Below are positions 12,789-25,730 of a DNA stretch of 64,000 nt, piece after piece. The position numbers were made by a program, and so were the translations under genes. The DNA is taken from contig NC_080577.1 of assembly GCF_029962835.1 (NCBI RefSeq), positions 3,286,001 through 3,350,000 on the forward strand. Reading direction: 5' to 3'. How positions within the stretch are numbered: position 1 is the first letter of the stretch; the number at the start of each line of letters is the position of its first letter. The notes under the pieces were generated by a model, which worked only from the letters and a program-made list of their open reading frames with translations, had not been told where the DNA came from and made no database searches. This DNA is from Magnolia sinica (taxonomy: Eukaryota > Streptophyta > Magnoliopsida > Magnoliales > Magnoliaceae).

Positions 12789-13189
12789 AGGGGGCTGTTT
12801 GGATGCCAGTAACTTCTCTAAAAAATGTATTTAACAGCTTGTGTTTGGGAGAGAAATGTTACAGGTAACAATGTCTCAACCTGTAACTTTGTCTCAGGTA
12901 AGATTGCAAGAAATGTAACAGAGGAATTGGGTGTTATTTCACTCACAGGTTACTTTGTTATAGGCAACGGCTATCTGTTTCGAATTTGGAAAAGGGAGGT
13001 GGAAAAGCAGATCCACCTACCTGGTCTGACGCAGCGTCTCCTTCTCCATAATACTCTCTCAGCAGTCTCTCTCTCTCTCTCTTCCAGCTCCGATAAGGTA
13101 AGCCCTAATCCTTTTGTCTCTTTTCCTTTGTCTTTCTTCCCTTCATCCTTTTTTATAATTCTTTTGCGTCAGGGCAAAATGGGGCAATC
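12789..13189. other. 5' flank of the PPR gene
   Basis: This should hold the promoter and 5' UTR of the minus-strand PPR gene. It contains GGGGGCTGTTTGGATGCC just upstream of the start, a phrase like the terminus of hAT-type MITEs (compare 37317), and a CT run at 13061-13085. No convincing TATA box was assigned. Confidence 0.4.
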
Positions 13190-13620
13190 GTGATGTACTT
13201 GCCTTACATCCACGCCGTCCATCCGTATCGAAAGATCATTTTAGGCATGATTCAAAAAATGAAGAAGATTCAACTCCCAGTTGGACCACACCACACGAAA
13301 CAATATTGACTTAATCCTGCCATTAAAAACTTGATGGGTCTACCTGCGCGTTTATTTGCTACACAACCTGATGACAAGGTCACAAATACCTGCACGAAGA
13401 GACCACGCAAATATACTCTTGATCCAAAACTTTTGTGGCCCTTGTTAATTTTTTAATTTACCTATTATGTTCTTACGATATGGTTCACTTTAGATTTGAA
13501 TCTTCTTCATTTTTATTTTTTCTAATCATGGTCTAAAATGAGCTTTTAATGTGGATGGACGACTTGGATGCAAGAAAAAAACATCACAGGGAGATGCAGA
13601 TTGTGTCCTATCCCAAGCCA
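13190..13620. mobile_element. MITE-like element of the 'ccgtccatcc' family
   Basis: It carries the recurring phrase order of the small elements in this window: GATGTA...CCGTCCATCC, then ATCATTTTAGG, then GGACCACACCACA, then CCATTAAAA, then TTGATCCAAAACTT(T/C)(T/A/C)GTGGCC, and a complementary end near GGATGGACG. The same order occurs at 28461, 57980, 58522, 59071 and 60328. Exact ends and TSD are not resolved. Confidence 0.5.
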
Positions 13621-13699
13621 ACTCCTACAACAAATGGGCAATTCTGGTGTGAACATATCTTTAAAAGATACATTACAATAGGCTTACCCTTCTCTCACA

Positions 13700-16600
13700 T
13701 TGCAAGTGACTCAAACCGGTGCAGAATAAGCACACCGCTGGAGCCAATCATAATCGTCGTATCCTAGAAGTCAATTACCTTCCAAACTTGTTACACCTTG
13801 GATGTTGTCCAAGAGAAGTAAATTCAATTTTAAGCCAAGTAACATGTGTCACACATCAACATAAGCCTATAACCTTATTTTTTTAAATTTCTTTTTTGAT
13901 TTTCTATTTCATAGTCAATTTGTTTTCAACCAATTATTCTAATTCATTTTATTTTTTTCCTTATTCTTTTAATTTATTTATTTTTATTTTATGTTCTGTA
14001 GTTTATTTATTTTCGACCAATTATTCTAATACATTTTTTACATTGATTTGTCTCACCTCACTTTTGGATTTCTTGGAATGTGTGGGTCTAATGAGGAGTC
14101 TCACCCAATGAACGTTTTGGACGCTACATAACCACACATGGACCCCATACGCTCAAACTTATGATATGTAATCATCCCCCACGACCATCACTTCGTAAGA
14201 TCATATGATAATTAAATATTCCAAAATTGTTGCCAATTATTTACTTACAGGGGTTTGAGTTCGCTATTTTGGGATGAATAGGGAATGTCCTGTTGTGCAC
14301 GAGTTTGTACATGTGAGGGGCCATGGTTGTTTATTGAAGCCATTGATCCACAGCCTCCATTGTGGATGGGCCATGCCTCTCAAACCTCCTATGTTAGATG
14401 ATCCTAACCATCAAACCTCTGGTCTTTCCTTCATTGTAAGTGAGGTAAATGTCTCTTTAACCATGCATTTGCGTCTGAACAATGAAAATGTTAAAGTCGA
14501 CCAAATGAGGATGTTTTTTTTTTTTAAATGGTCCATCCATGATAATGGACCATCAAATCGATGGCTTGGATAAACCAACCATGGTCTCCCTTTTACAAAC
14601 TGTATTCACGACAATGAAGTTCCTTGTCGGTGACAAGCAAAGACTCTGCCTCACTGTGTAATTTTTTTTCCAAAATACACACGCACTCGGACGGAAACGC
14701 TCACCTGCGAACCAGTTCGTACCCGTTACATACTAACTTTTTTGAGAACCCATCATACGTGATGTGGATCCAAAATCCGAACTGTTCATGTGAAGCAGCG
14801 CCTCGTGAAACCCCCTAGGACCAAGTTTTACTTTGATCTAAAACTTTGATGGGCCATGAAAAATTAAAACATTTTTCTCCTTTAATTTTCATTTCTCTTT
14901 GCTATGGCCCACCAGAATTTTAGATGAGGGTGAAAATTTTTCACATGAAATTTCATGGGATTCCGCATCATATGGACCGTTCAGATTAGACACCCATGAT
15001 ACGTGTGCAAAGGTGTGCACATGCCTAGGTGCGAGATATATATATATATATATATAAGGATAAAATACCACACTTATTAATTTGCATGCAACCGTTTTAC
15101 ATTTTAGGACCATGGAAGAGTGCATGAACAATCGGATGACTACCTGCACATGGGTCACATGTTTACACAATATCTGTTGTCGCTTCAATGTTGCTAGGAA
15201 GAGCATGACATAATGAGAGAAAGATCACCATTTTCTTCAAAAATTTTAAAACTTTGAATTCACAAGGTACTTGCTTGACTCCTTAAGAAAAAAGAGATAA
15301 AATTCAAATGTTTTTATTGAATAATGTATAATGTCTATTTTTTTCAATTACACCATTAATAATGAAAAAATAAACCATAATTCGTAATTAACAAAAATAA
15401 CAAAATTTTAACCCTAATAAAATTTACCTAAAATAATAATTCAATTTTCTAAAATATTTTTTTAGCCAAAGAATGTGTTTTTTAGTAAGAAGAACAGAGG
15501 TGGGTCAGTTCACCCAAAATGGGCAGTTACAGTAAAGATTGATAGAATGTGCATCCCATAACGACAATCGTATCAAAAGTTAGGGCTGATTTACATTCAC
15601 CTTCTTTTAGTCCAGCCATGCAAAGAAAGCATATCAGTCACGTATTAGGTAAATCAAAATCTTAGATGAATCCCACCAAAGGAAACAAAGATAATTTATA
15701 ATTAAAAAATTCTCCATAATCACAAAAGATTTGGATAAGCTGATAGATGTTTGTGTGACCTTATTACCAGTTTGAACAACAATTAAATATTGTAGTGAGC
15801 AGTATAATGGGCCCCATGAGGTTTTTAAGGGTGGGCATTCAATCATGCATTGTTTCTTGTGTTGTGCTCCACCTGAGATTTATATATGCTTCATTTTTTA
15901 TATCATGTTTTAAAATAAGCTGCCAAAATGGATGGGAGGTGTGGATATATAGTGCATACATCAAGGCAGGAGGCAATTTACATCATGGCATACAACAAGA
16001 CTAGTGTCCCCATATCATTTGCATAGAACATACATTACTGACTTACTGTCCCTTTACCAATAAACATGCATTAGTATCCATCTACCAATTGAGTAGAATA
16101 TCACATGGGCAGCAGGCAAGCTACGTCATGGCATACGATATCTTTTGTTTGCCCTTGGTACAAAAATTCTAGCGGACTAATTCAACATTTGATAGGCCAT
16201 CCCATAAAAGCATACTTGAAACCACTAAATTTATGAGGCATGGGCCACCTGAAATATTCTAGGATAGTGTGATTTTTGCGTAATCATTTGACATCTGTGC
16301 AACACATCAAATGAGTGGATTCAACAGCTTATAAACTCGATAGTAGGTCCTAGACAAAATTAACAGAGGGCATCCCATCTCAACATTTTCCACTGATGTG
16401 GTCTGGAGGATCATCGCAGTTTTTCTATCCCATATTAAATATAAGGAAGCGTGTGATGGATGAGATGGATTTTATGAAAGTTTCACCTTCATGGTTCTCA
16501 ATCAACAAAAGAAACCTAACGTGGCATATGCCCGCCTAGTTCTTATAAAACGGGGATGATAACGTAGAGCCATAAGAACCGGAAGATAGGAAACCCATAT

Positions 16601-16960
16601 TGCTACATACCTCACATGGCACAGATGGATAACGTAGAGCAGAAAATTGATTGAAGATAAGCATAGCTCGGATGGATAGATAAGCATAGCTTGCATGATC
16701 TATCCATTTAAACAATGACTTTCAAATCGAATGTGAAAAAGAAACAAACGTTATGGCCAGGGAGATCCACTAGTTAGATGGTTCAGATTGATGGGTAATC
16801 CGCCACATGTGACACATAGAGAGATGAATTGACCATGTTGTCATTGTTCTTTGGGTGTTTGTGAAAAATGTTATTGGATTCAAATCAAACAGGCCCAAAC
16901 CGGCCGGCTAAATATGTACTAACATTCACTAGAAACTGTTCATTTATACCTTAAGTTAGC
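13700..16960. repeat. Segmental duplication copy A (non-coding)
   Basis: Long stretches match 18020-20441 plus 26392-27500 (copy B) in the same order and orientation. Examples are ATTCCAAAATTGTTGCCAAT near 14219, CAATGAAAATGTTAAAGT near 14480, and the run TTTAAGGGTGGGCATTCAAT near 15825. Copy A has single copies where B has tandem triplications, and it has a private insertion at about 14665-15057. It has no domain-bearing frame. Near 15880 it shows the uninterrupted version of the site where the LTR element sits in copy B. Confidence 0.75.
14665..15057. mobile_element. Foldback-type insertion private to copy A, ending in a TA microsatellite
   Basis: It is absent from the matching place in copy B (about 19600-19650). 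Its right half (CTTTGCTATGGCCCACCAGA, CATCATATGG(A/G)CC, GTGTGCAAAGGTG) matches the foldback at 31538-31792. It is followed by a TA run at 15036-15056. Precise ends are not clear. Confidence 0.5.
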
Positions 16961-17125
16961 CATTAGCTCTAATCTATGTCGTATACCACACATGTGTGTG
17001 CGTGCGAAACCGAGCCATGTCGTGTCATGCCCAGCTAAGCTAAGTCCGAGTCCGAGTCAATATGCGCGTGTGTGTGTGTCATGACGGAACATGACGGGAC
17101 AGGTTAGGCCATGGTCATGGGTGTG

Positions 17126-17698
17126 TGTGCGAGTAGGGGTGCACACAGTTCGGTTTGGTTCGGTTCTGGGGTGATACCGGAAGCGAACCGTTCCTAATGG
17201 TCCTAGAAAATTCAGAACCGGAACCGGACCATTGGCACCCTAGAACCGAATCGGAACTGAACCGTTAAACCGGTTTGGTTCCGGATCGGTTCCACGGTTT
17301 TGGGCTTTTTATAATCCAGCCCAATTGCAAACTCATGTCCATCCATGTTATGGTCCATTTGATGAATGGTTTAGATATTGTATAAGGTGTGCAAAAATAC
17401 ATTTATGAAAATTATTATTATAGAGAAAATAATTATAAGGTGTACAAAAATACATCGATTCAGTTCCACGGTTCGGTTCTACGGATCGGATCCACGGTTT
17501 GGTTCTATGGATCGGTTCATGGTTCGGTTCGATTTTACATACCCCCAAACCGAGAACCGAACTGATGTCACCGGTTCTTTGATTTTTGGAACCGGAACCA
17601 GAATCGGTGCACTCCAGAACTGGACCAAACCGGACTGTTTGGTCGGTTCCGGTCCGGTTCCACGGTTCTACAGTTAAATGTGCACCCCTATGTGCGAG
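17126..17698. mobile_element. hAT-type MITE with perfect 8-bp target-site duplication
   Basis: The element 17134-17690 (557 bp) begins TAGGGGTGCAC and ends GTGCACCCCTA, perfect inverted termini. It is flanked on both sides by TGTGCGAG (17126-17133 and 17691-17698). An 8-bp TSD with TAGGG-type ends is diagnostic of hAT. The interior is filled with GGTTCGGTTC/GAACCGAAC words and has no transposase, so it is non-autonomous. The perfect TSD and termini suggest a fairly recent insertion. Confidence 0.9.
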
Positions 17699-18019
17699 TG
17701 TACTTGCACATATATGGATGACTACTTGCAGGACTTTATTTTGTGTGAGAGGATACTCGCACTTGTGTCATTTTATTTTTGAAAGAAAAGGATGCCTAAT
17801 TAATGGGTCGCATCTATTGGGTTTAAACCCAACGGACCAAAGCTTTTCAAAAGGGTGCTTAAGGCACCACTTTAAAGTTTATATAAGGACTCCTTGTTTC
17901 GTTTTGCAAATTACGAAAATAATTTTTGCTCTCATTTGAAAAATTTTCATTGTTCTTTTTGTTTTAAAGAAGTTTTGGTTGTAGAATTCGTCGCTAAGTT
18001 AACTAAGCACTTTTGAGTT
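17699..18019. other. Spacer between the hAT MITE and duplication copy B
   Basis: AT-rich. No gene or repeat was recognised. Confidence 0.4.
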
Positions 18020-18340
18020 AAAACTGAAAGCGATTTGAGCTCGCGTATAATGAGTGTACTGCTGGAATCGGGTTATAATCGTTGTATTTTAGATGTCGAT
18101 TGCTCTGAAAACTTGTTACACTTTGAACACTGTCTAAGGGGAGCAAATTTGATATGAAGGCGAGTGACTCGCATCATGCTTCATAGTTTATTTGTTTTCA
18201 ACCAATGATTCCAATACATTTTGTTTTTCTACCTTATTCTTTCAAATTTCTTTTTCAACGTACGGTTTCATTGTTTATTTATTTTCAACCAATTATTCCA
18301 ATACATTTTTCCTGTGGTTTGTCCCACCTAAGTTTTGGAT

Positions 18341-19030
18341 TTCTTGGGATGTATGTGTCTAGTAAGGAATCTCACCCAATGAACATTTCGTACGCTACAT
18401 AACCGCATATAGACCCCACAAGCTCGAACTTGTGGTATGTAATCATCCCCTGCAAGCATCACTCATATGATCATATGAGAATTAAATATTCCAAAATTGT
18501 TGCCAATTATTTATAGGGGATGAGTTCACCATTTGCGACGAATATGGAGTATTTTATTATGTACGAGTTTTTCTTGGGATGTATGTGTCTAGTGAGGAAT
18601 CTCACCCAATGAATGTTTTGGTCTCTACATAACCGCACATCAGCCCCACAAGCTTGAACTTATGGTATGTAATAATCCCCTGCAAGCATCACTCATACAA
18701 TCATATGAGAATTAAATATTCCAAAATTGTTGCCGATTATTTATAGGGGATGAGTTCACCATTTGTAACGAATATGGACTATCTTATTGTGCACGAGTTT
18801 TTCTTGGGATGTAAGTGTCTAGCGAGGAATCTCACCCAATGAACATTTTGGACTCTACATTACCGCACATGGACCCCACAAGCTCGAACTTATGATATGT
18901 AATCATCCCCTGCAAGCATCACTCATGCGATCACATGAGAATTACTTATTCCAAAATTGTTGCCAATTATTTATGGGGGATGAGTTCACCATTTGCCAAG
19001 AATATGGAGTATCTTATTGTGCACGAGTTT
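18341..19030. repeat. Tandem triplication, exactly 230-bp unit
   Basis: Units start at 18341, 18571 and 18801 with TTCTTGGGATGTA(T/A)GTGTCT and end with a GTACGAGTTT or GCACGAGTTT phrase. All three are 230 bp with only scattered substitutions. The matching place in copy A (near 14069-14310) has one copy, so the expansion followed the A/B duplication. Confidence 0.9.
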
Positions 19031-19385
19031 GTGTAATGTGGAGGCCATGGCTATTTATTGAAGCGACTTATATGAGAGCCTCTCAAATCTCCCACATTGG
19101 TTGATGCTAGCCATCAAACCTTCGATCTTTCCTTTATTGGACAAGTTTGTGTAATGTGGAGGCCATGGTTGTTTATTGAAGCCATTGTTATGAGAGCTTT
19201 TCAAATCTCCCACCACATAATTGATTGATGCTAGCCATCAAAACCTTCGGTCTTTCCTTTATTGTACGAGTTTGTGTAATGAGGCCATGGTTGTGTTATT
19301 GAAGCCACTGATATGAGAGCTTCTCAAATCTCCTACATTGGTTGATGCTAGCCATCAAACCTTGGATCTTTCCTTTATTGTACGT
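19031..19385. repeat. Tandem triplication, 112-125 bp unit
   Basis: Units begin GTGTAAT at 19031, 19149 and 19274, each running through GAGGCCATGG, a TTATTGAAGCCA-type phrase and GCTAGCCATCAAA to CTTTCCTTTATTG. Spacing is 118 and 125 bp, and a single copy occurs in copy A. This array abuts the 230-bp array directly. Confidence 0.85.
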
Positions 19386-20441
19386 GTGGCGAATGTCTCT
19401 TTAACCATGCATTTGCGTCCGAACAATGAAAATGTTAAAGTTGACCAAATGACGATGTTTTCTTTTACCATGGTCCATCTATGATGGTAGACCATCAAAT
19501 CAATGGCTTGGATGAACCAACCATGGTCTCCCTTGTACAAACTCAATTCACGACAGTGAAGTTCCTTGTCGGTGACAAACAAAGACTCGACCTTGCTGTG
19601 TAAATAAAAAAAATTATTTTAGATTTTTTTTTTTTTTTTTGTTTAAAGAAAAGAAAAGATAAGAGACCACACTCATTAATTTGCGCATGAACAGTCAGAT
19701 AACTACCTACACATGAATCGTGTGCTCATACAATATCCGTTGTTGCTTCAATGTCGCAGGGAAAGCGTGAAATAATGAGGAAAAGATCATCGTCTTCCTC
19801 AAAATGATTAAAACTTTGAAGTTAGTTTCTTGTATCCATAAACTCAAAAAAAAGAGAGATATAAAACTTAAATATTTTTCAATTACACCATTAATAAACA
19901 AAAAATAAATCATAATTTATAATTATCAAAAATAGTAAAATTCTAACTCTAATAAAAGTTACCTAAAATTGTAAAACTCATTTTTCTAATTTTTTATTTT
20001 TGAGTTGGAAGTATACATTTTCTTATAAAAAAAGGAGAGAGGTGAGTCAATTCACCCCACGTGGCTGTTATAATAAAGATTTATAGGTTGTGCATTCTAT
20101 AATGACACTCGAATACAAAGTTATGGCCAATTCACGGTTTGCTTGGTCCAACCATGCAAAGAATGCATCTTTGCCATATCCTACATCAATCAAAATCTTA
20201 AGTGAATCTCACTAAAGGCAATAAGGATAATTTATTAGTCAAAATTTATTTGTAAACACAAATAATTTGGATAAGCTGATATATGCTTCTTCCTTTATCC
20301 AAGTTTGTGTGACCTTATTAACAATTTGAACAATAAATAAATATTATAGTGAGCAATATGATAGGCGTTAAGAGGCTTTTAAGGGTGGGCATTCAATCAT
20401 GCACTGTTTCCCATGTTGTGCTGCACTTGAGATTTATATTT

Positions 20442-21165
20442 TGATGTAGAGCGGGTCGCAGACAGTTTCATGGCCAAGATGGATCAGAAAAGGCCCGGTC
20501 GACGACAAAAGTGATCCGGACCATCGGACCTTAGATCGGGCGTATCTCGCAATCTGGAATGAGTTATCTGACGCAAAATATATGATTTTGGGGTAGAACG
20601 AGCTACTTTAGCCAACCAACCCGGCTATGCCGGGTTGCGCAGCCCGGAATTGCGAAAAACCCCTTGATCGATGGTCGTTTCCCTGTTTTAATTTCGTTTT
20701 TACTATAAATAGTAAGTTTTAGTTTGATTATAACTCTTCATCCGTCGGGCTTTAGGAGTTGCGCCCAACGTGAAAAGAGCTTAGAATAATTAGGGGAACG
20801 GTTTGGTGAAGCTAAATAGGACACTTACTATTTTTGGCCGAAAACCTTGCGCACTAGTAGACATCACGACCGTTTATAAATAGTAAGTTTACTATTTATA
20901 GTAAGTCGCGAATTCTAGGAGTTTGAGTTGTAGTTTGATTATGATTTCTTTCCCATTGCTTGATACCCTTATTTAAAGGGTTGTGAACTCGTTTTTAATT
21001 ATTCATCAATCAATTTCGAATTTATTAGAATTTATTTTTATTTTCTACTTTCTTTCCTCGTGGATTCGAGAAGTCTCTGTGAGGAGTCCAGAGAAGTTCC
21101 ATGGATTCGGAATAGTTATCCTCTTGAGGAAGACTGTGCTCGACCTCACGTCCTCCCCTGCGTCA
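20442..21165 (+). repeat. 5' LTR of the gypsy element
   Basis: 724 bp, starting TGATGTAGAG and ending CCCCTGCGTCA. It contains three to four short direct/inverted phrases around CTATAAATAGTAAGTTT, which include a TATA-like CTATAAATA that could serve as core promoter. It matches 25668-26391 along its full length. Confidence 0.95.
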
Positions 21166-21168
21166 GTT

Positions 21169-21180
21169 TGGTATCAGAGC
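21169..21180 (+). promoter_or_regulatory. Primer-binding site, initiator tRNA-Met type
   Basis: TGGTATCAGAGC starts three bases after the end of the left LTR. This is the usual plant PBS complementary to the 3' end of tRNA-Met, where minus-strand cDNA synthesis begins. Confidence 0.95.
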
Positions 21181-21196
21181 GAGGTTTCTCCTCGGA

Positions 21197-22700
21197 TTGA
21201 TGGCTTCTAACGACGGGTCGGGCAACAATCCCATGGGCGGTGCTCCAGGGAATTTACCTTTAACGGCGACAGCTTTCGAAGTAACGCAACGAGAGAATCA
21301 GCAAGCCATGCAAGGGCTGCAGGCTTCCATCGACCGCATAGCAGATCTCTTGGCGAAAAACCTAAGGCAACTCCGTGTTCCTGGTGGCAATCCTCCACGC
21401 CTAATTAATCGCCCTGATCGCAGAATAGTACCGATAGTGCATCCAAGGGTCATTCCTGAGGAAGGGGGCTCCAGTGAGGAGGAAATCGACGACATACTCT
21501 TCCAACACCTCAGACATGGCGGCGATTGAGTAGATCGAACGGATTGAGAATTCAAGATGAGGGTTGATATTCCTAGCTTCAATGGCCAACTACACATTGA
21601 GGATTTCCTCGATTGACTTTCTGAAGTTGAGCGATTTTTTGACTATATGGACATCCCTGAAGCAAAGAAGGTCAAGCTTGTGGCCTACAAGTTGAAAGGA
21701 GGAGCTTCAGCTTGGTGGGAACAACTGCAACTCGCGCGAACCAGGCAGACGAAAGCACCAATCCGCACCTGGCAGCGGATGAAGCAGCTACTACGTGCCC
21801 GATTCCTCCCTAGCGATTACGATTAGGTATTATTCCAACAATACCAAAATTGTCGACAGGGTAGTCGGTCGGTGAGAGAATACGCAGAAGAATTTTACCG
21901 CCTGGCGGCGCGTAACGATTTGGTCGAGACTGAATCGTAGCAAGTCGCCCGATTCAACGGTGGATTGCGTATGGCTATCCAGGACGAGTCCAGATGCAGT
22001 CCGTCTGGACGATGAATGATGCGATCAAGTTGGCTACTCGTGCAGAAGTGCAACTTGAACGTCCTAACACACGGACCTATCCTACTGCAAGGATTCTTGT
22101 GGCGGGTCTGCCCCAAGGAACTGCACAACCTAAGGGGAAGGATCCCGTAGGAGCACGTACTCAACCTCCTACGTTTGAGAACCGAGATCAGGGAAGTGGA
22201 CAAGCTAGACCCCAAAGGGGCGTATCGACTGCTGCTGGTCCAAGTAGAATCCCGAACCCCTATGCTCGGCCAAGGCCCGATAACTGCTATCGTTGTGGCC
22301 AACCGGGCCACCTATCAAATACTTGTCCCCAGCGAAAAGTGGCAAACCTCGCCATCAATGATGGTAGTGCTGATAACGCTTATGAAGATCCAGATATTGA
22401 AGAACAGGAGCATACCACCGAGGACGAGGCAGATGATTCAGGTTGGGTTCAGCAAGATCACGGCGAGTCGCTTGTCGTGAGGCGACTATTATATGCGCCA
22501 AGAAAAGAAGTGCATCCACAGCGGCATAACATCTTCCGCACTAGGTGTACGGTGAATCGAAAGGTTTGTGACGTGATCATTGATAGTGGGAGAAGCGAGA
22601 ACATCGTCTCCAAGGTCATGGTGGAAAAATTGCAATTGAAAACGGAGCGTCATCCCTCTCCATATACAATCGGTTGGATCAAGAAGGTCAATGAAAAGTA
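21197..22700 (+). pseudogene. gag and protease region of the gypsy element, with stops and a frameshift
   Basis: The first frame (110 aa) is the gag N-terminus. It ends in a stop near 21528 and is followed by a gag core with the WWEQLQ and FLPSDYD-like landmarks of plant gypsy capsids. In-frame stops occur near 21616 (TGA), 21823 (TAG) and 21938 (TAG), where relatives normally carry sense codons. After a frame change, 21994-22701 has a CCHC zinc knuckle (CYRCGQPGHLSNTC) and then the aspartic protease motif V-I-I-D-S-G. Gag would package RNA and protease would cut the polyprotein; neither can be made intact here. Confidence 0.85.
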
Positions 22701-25700
22701 ACTGAACGGTGCACCATATCTTTTTCAATTGGCAAACATTATAAGGATGAAGTAGTATGCGATGTGGTCGACATGAAAGCATGTCACATACTACTCGGTC
22801 GGCCCTGGCAATCTGACCGTGATGCCACTCATAAAGGGCGAGATAATATATATATCTTCGTCAAGGACGGCCGGAAGACCATATTGGCCCCTATGGATCC
22901 AGAGGGACCACCTGAAACTTCTAAAGTGGAGGGCCGTTTTCTCTTAACCATACGGGACTTCGTGGAAGAATCAAAGGAAACAGGACAGACTTATGCATTA
23001 ATTGTAAAAGGGGAAGAACTCGAGCCTACCAACATCCCTGAAAATACTAAGGCCCCACCTACATGAATTCAAAGAAATCTGGCCCGATGACCTTCCCGAT
23101 GGGTTACCCCCCATGCGGGATATCCAACACCATATCGACTTTGTCCCTGGGTCCAATTTACCGAATCGTCCCCATTATCGAATGAGTCCGAATGAGTGTG
23201 AGATTCTGCAGGGACAAGTAGAGGGGTTGATCCGTAAGGGTCTTATTCGAGAGAGCATGAGTCCATGTGTTGTACCAGATCTATTAACTCCAAAGAAAGA
23301 TGGGAGTTGGCGCATGTGTGTCGACAGCCGAGCCATCAACAAAATCACCATAAAATACAAGTTTCCTATACCACGGTTGGACGATATGCTGGACATGCTA
23401 GAGGGTGCAAAAATATTCTCTAAATTGGACTTAAGGAGCGGTTACCATCAGATTCGAATACGGTCGGGTGATGAGTGGAAAACAGCCTTTAAGACCAAGG
23501 AAGGGTTATATGAATGGATGGTCATGCCCTTCGGTCTTTCGAATGCGCCTAGCACATTTATGAGATTGATGAACCAAGTTCTGAAACCTTTCATTGGGCG
23601 GTTCGTTGTGGTTTACTTCGATGATATTTTGATATACAGTCAAGACGAAACCACCCATATGGAACACCTCAAGAAGGTCCTTCAAGTGCTCACTAAAAAT
23701 AAACTGTACCTCAATTTAAAAAAGTGCAGCTTCATGACTGATAGCCTATTGTTCCTGGGTTTTGTCGTCACATCCACGGGCATTCGGGTGGATGAGGAAA
23801 AGGTGAAGGCAATCAGAGAATGGCCGGTTCCTACAAATATTCACGAAGTGCGAAGTTTTCATGGACTGGCGACATTCTATCGTCGGTTCGTAAAAAATTT
23901 CAGTACCATTGTGTCACCAATCACAGATTGCATGAAGAAAGGGCAGTTTCAGTGGACTGACGAAGCCGACAGGAGCTTTGCCGAAATCAAGCGCAGATTA
24001 TCCACGACCCCGGTTCTTGTACTTCCCAACTTCGACAAACTATTTGAAGTCGAATGTGATGCCTCATATGTCGAAATTGGGGGAGTTTTGTCTCAAGAAG
24101 GTAGGCCGATAGTCTTCTATAACGAGAAACTTAGCGATGCACGTAAGAAGTGGTCTACATATGAGATCGAGTTATACGCGGTGGTCCAGGCACTGCGACA
24201 CTGGCGATATTATTTGATTCAAAGGGAATTCATACTTTACACGGACCATCAAGCTCTCAAATTCATTAATAGTCAAGCTAATATTAACCGTGTGCATGCT
24301 AGATGGATCTCGTTTTTGCAGGAATTTACATTCGTACTAAAACATAAGTTAGGGCAACAGAACAAAGTAGTTGATGCATTGAGTCGCCGTGCAACTTTAT
24401 TAGTCACTATGAGCAATGAGGTTGTCGGGTTCGAGCGCCTTAAAGACATATATGCCGATGACGACGACTTCAAGGACGCATGGGTTAGATCCCAAGAAGG
24501 TCACCCCGGTGACTTACATATTCAAGACGGGTTCCTTTTCAAGGGAAATCGATTGTGCATCCCGAACAGTTCGCGAAGGGAACAGATAATCCAAAAGCTA
24601 CATGGAGGTGGCCTTAGTGGATACCTTAGGCGATACAAGACGCGAGCTCTTGTGGAGGAACGGTATTACTGGCCGGAATTGGTACGTGATGTAGGAAAGG
24701 CAGTCCAACGTTGTTATATTTGTCAAACCTCTAAGGGGCAATCTCATAATACGGGCCTCTACACCTCATTACCCGTGCCTGACGGCCCTTGGGAGGATTT
24801 ATTTATGGACTTCGTGCTTAGTCTCCCACAAATAGCGGCATGGATTCGGTGTTTATGGTAGTAGATCGTTTCTCCAAGATGGCGCACTTTATTCCATGTA
24901 AGAAGACTCTCGATGCAACACACGTGGCGAATCTATTCTTCAAAAAAATTGTGTAGCTACACGGGGTTCCTGAGACTATTACTTCTGACCGTGACACGAA
25001 GTTCATAAGCCATTTTAGCGGACTTTGTGGACTCGATTCGATACACGACTTTAGTTTAGTAGCGCCTACCACCCACAGACTGACGGTCAAACTGAGGTTG
25101 TGAATCGCACGTTGGGAAACCTCCTTCGATGTATTTCAGGAGAAAAACCGAAGCAGTGGGATTTAGCTTTGTTTGCGGAGTTTGCATTCAACAATATGGT
25201 GAACCGCTCGACAGAAAATCCGTTTCAGATTATTTATGGTCGAGTGCTTGCCACACACTTGACTTGGTCCCTCCGCCCAAGCTCCCAGGCAAGAGCATTG
25301 CAACAGAACATATGGCTGACAAGATCATGGGCATTCATGCGGAAGTACAAACCAAGCTACATGCCTCGAACGAAATGTACAAGGAGCAAGCAGACAAGCA
25401 TTGGCGACAAAAACTGTTCGATGTGGGCGACCAAGTAATGGTCCATCTGCGCAAAGAACGATTTCCGACTGGAACGTATAACAAGTTAAAGAATAAAAAG
25501 ATTGGACCGGTACCAATCATCCGAAAGATTAATGACAATGCTTATGTTGTTGATCTTCTAGATGACATGACGATCTCACGGACTTTCAATGTCGCGGACC
25601 TGACCGAGTATCATGAATCAGCGCAGGATAAGAACTCGAGGACGAGTTCTTTTGAAGTAGAGGGGACTGATGTAGAGCGGGTCGCAGACAGTTTCATGGC

Positions 25701-25730
25701 CAGGATGGATCAGAAAAGGCCCGGTCGATA
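22700..25730 (+). pseudogene. pol region of the gypsy element: RT, RNase H, integrase, frameshifted
   Basis: The frame 23113-24861 is 582 aa. RT spans about residues 30-215 with [13 protein letters not shown], the [11 protein letters not shown] block and the Y-F-D-D catalytic box. RNase H follows (FEVECDAS at about residue 313, YTDHQALK at about 376). The integrase zinc finger has its CYIC half, but one histidine position reads Tyr. Translation breaks just after the integrase D-F-V block at about 24840. The core continues in other frames with a stop near 24954, then GERF-type GTYNKLK and FNVADLTEY C-terminal phrases up to 25730. Order RT-RNase H-integrase places it in Ty3/gypsy. The FNVADL ending suggests a chromovirus-like lineage, but no clear chromodomain was seen. 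Confidence 0.9.
25655..25667 (+). promoter_or_regulatory. Polypurine tract
   Basis: AGTAGAGGGGAC lies directly before the right LTR. This is the expected position and composition for the plus-strand primer of an LTR element. Confidence 0.8.

Noticed and set aside
18341-19385. Regular repeats considered as a CRISPR-like array
   Set aside because: Units are 112-230 bp with no short repeat/unique spacer structure, and the DNA is plant nuclear.
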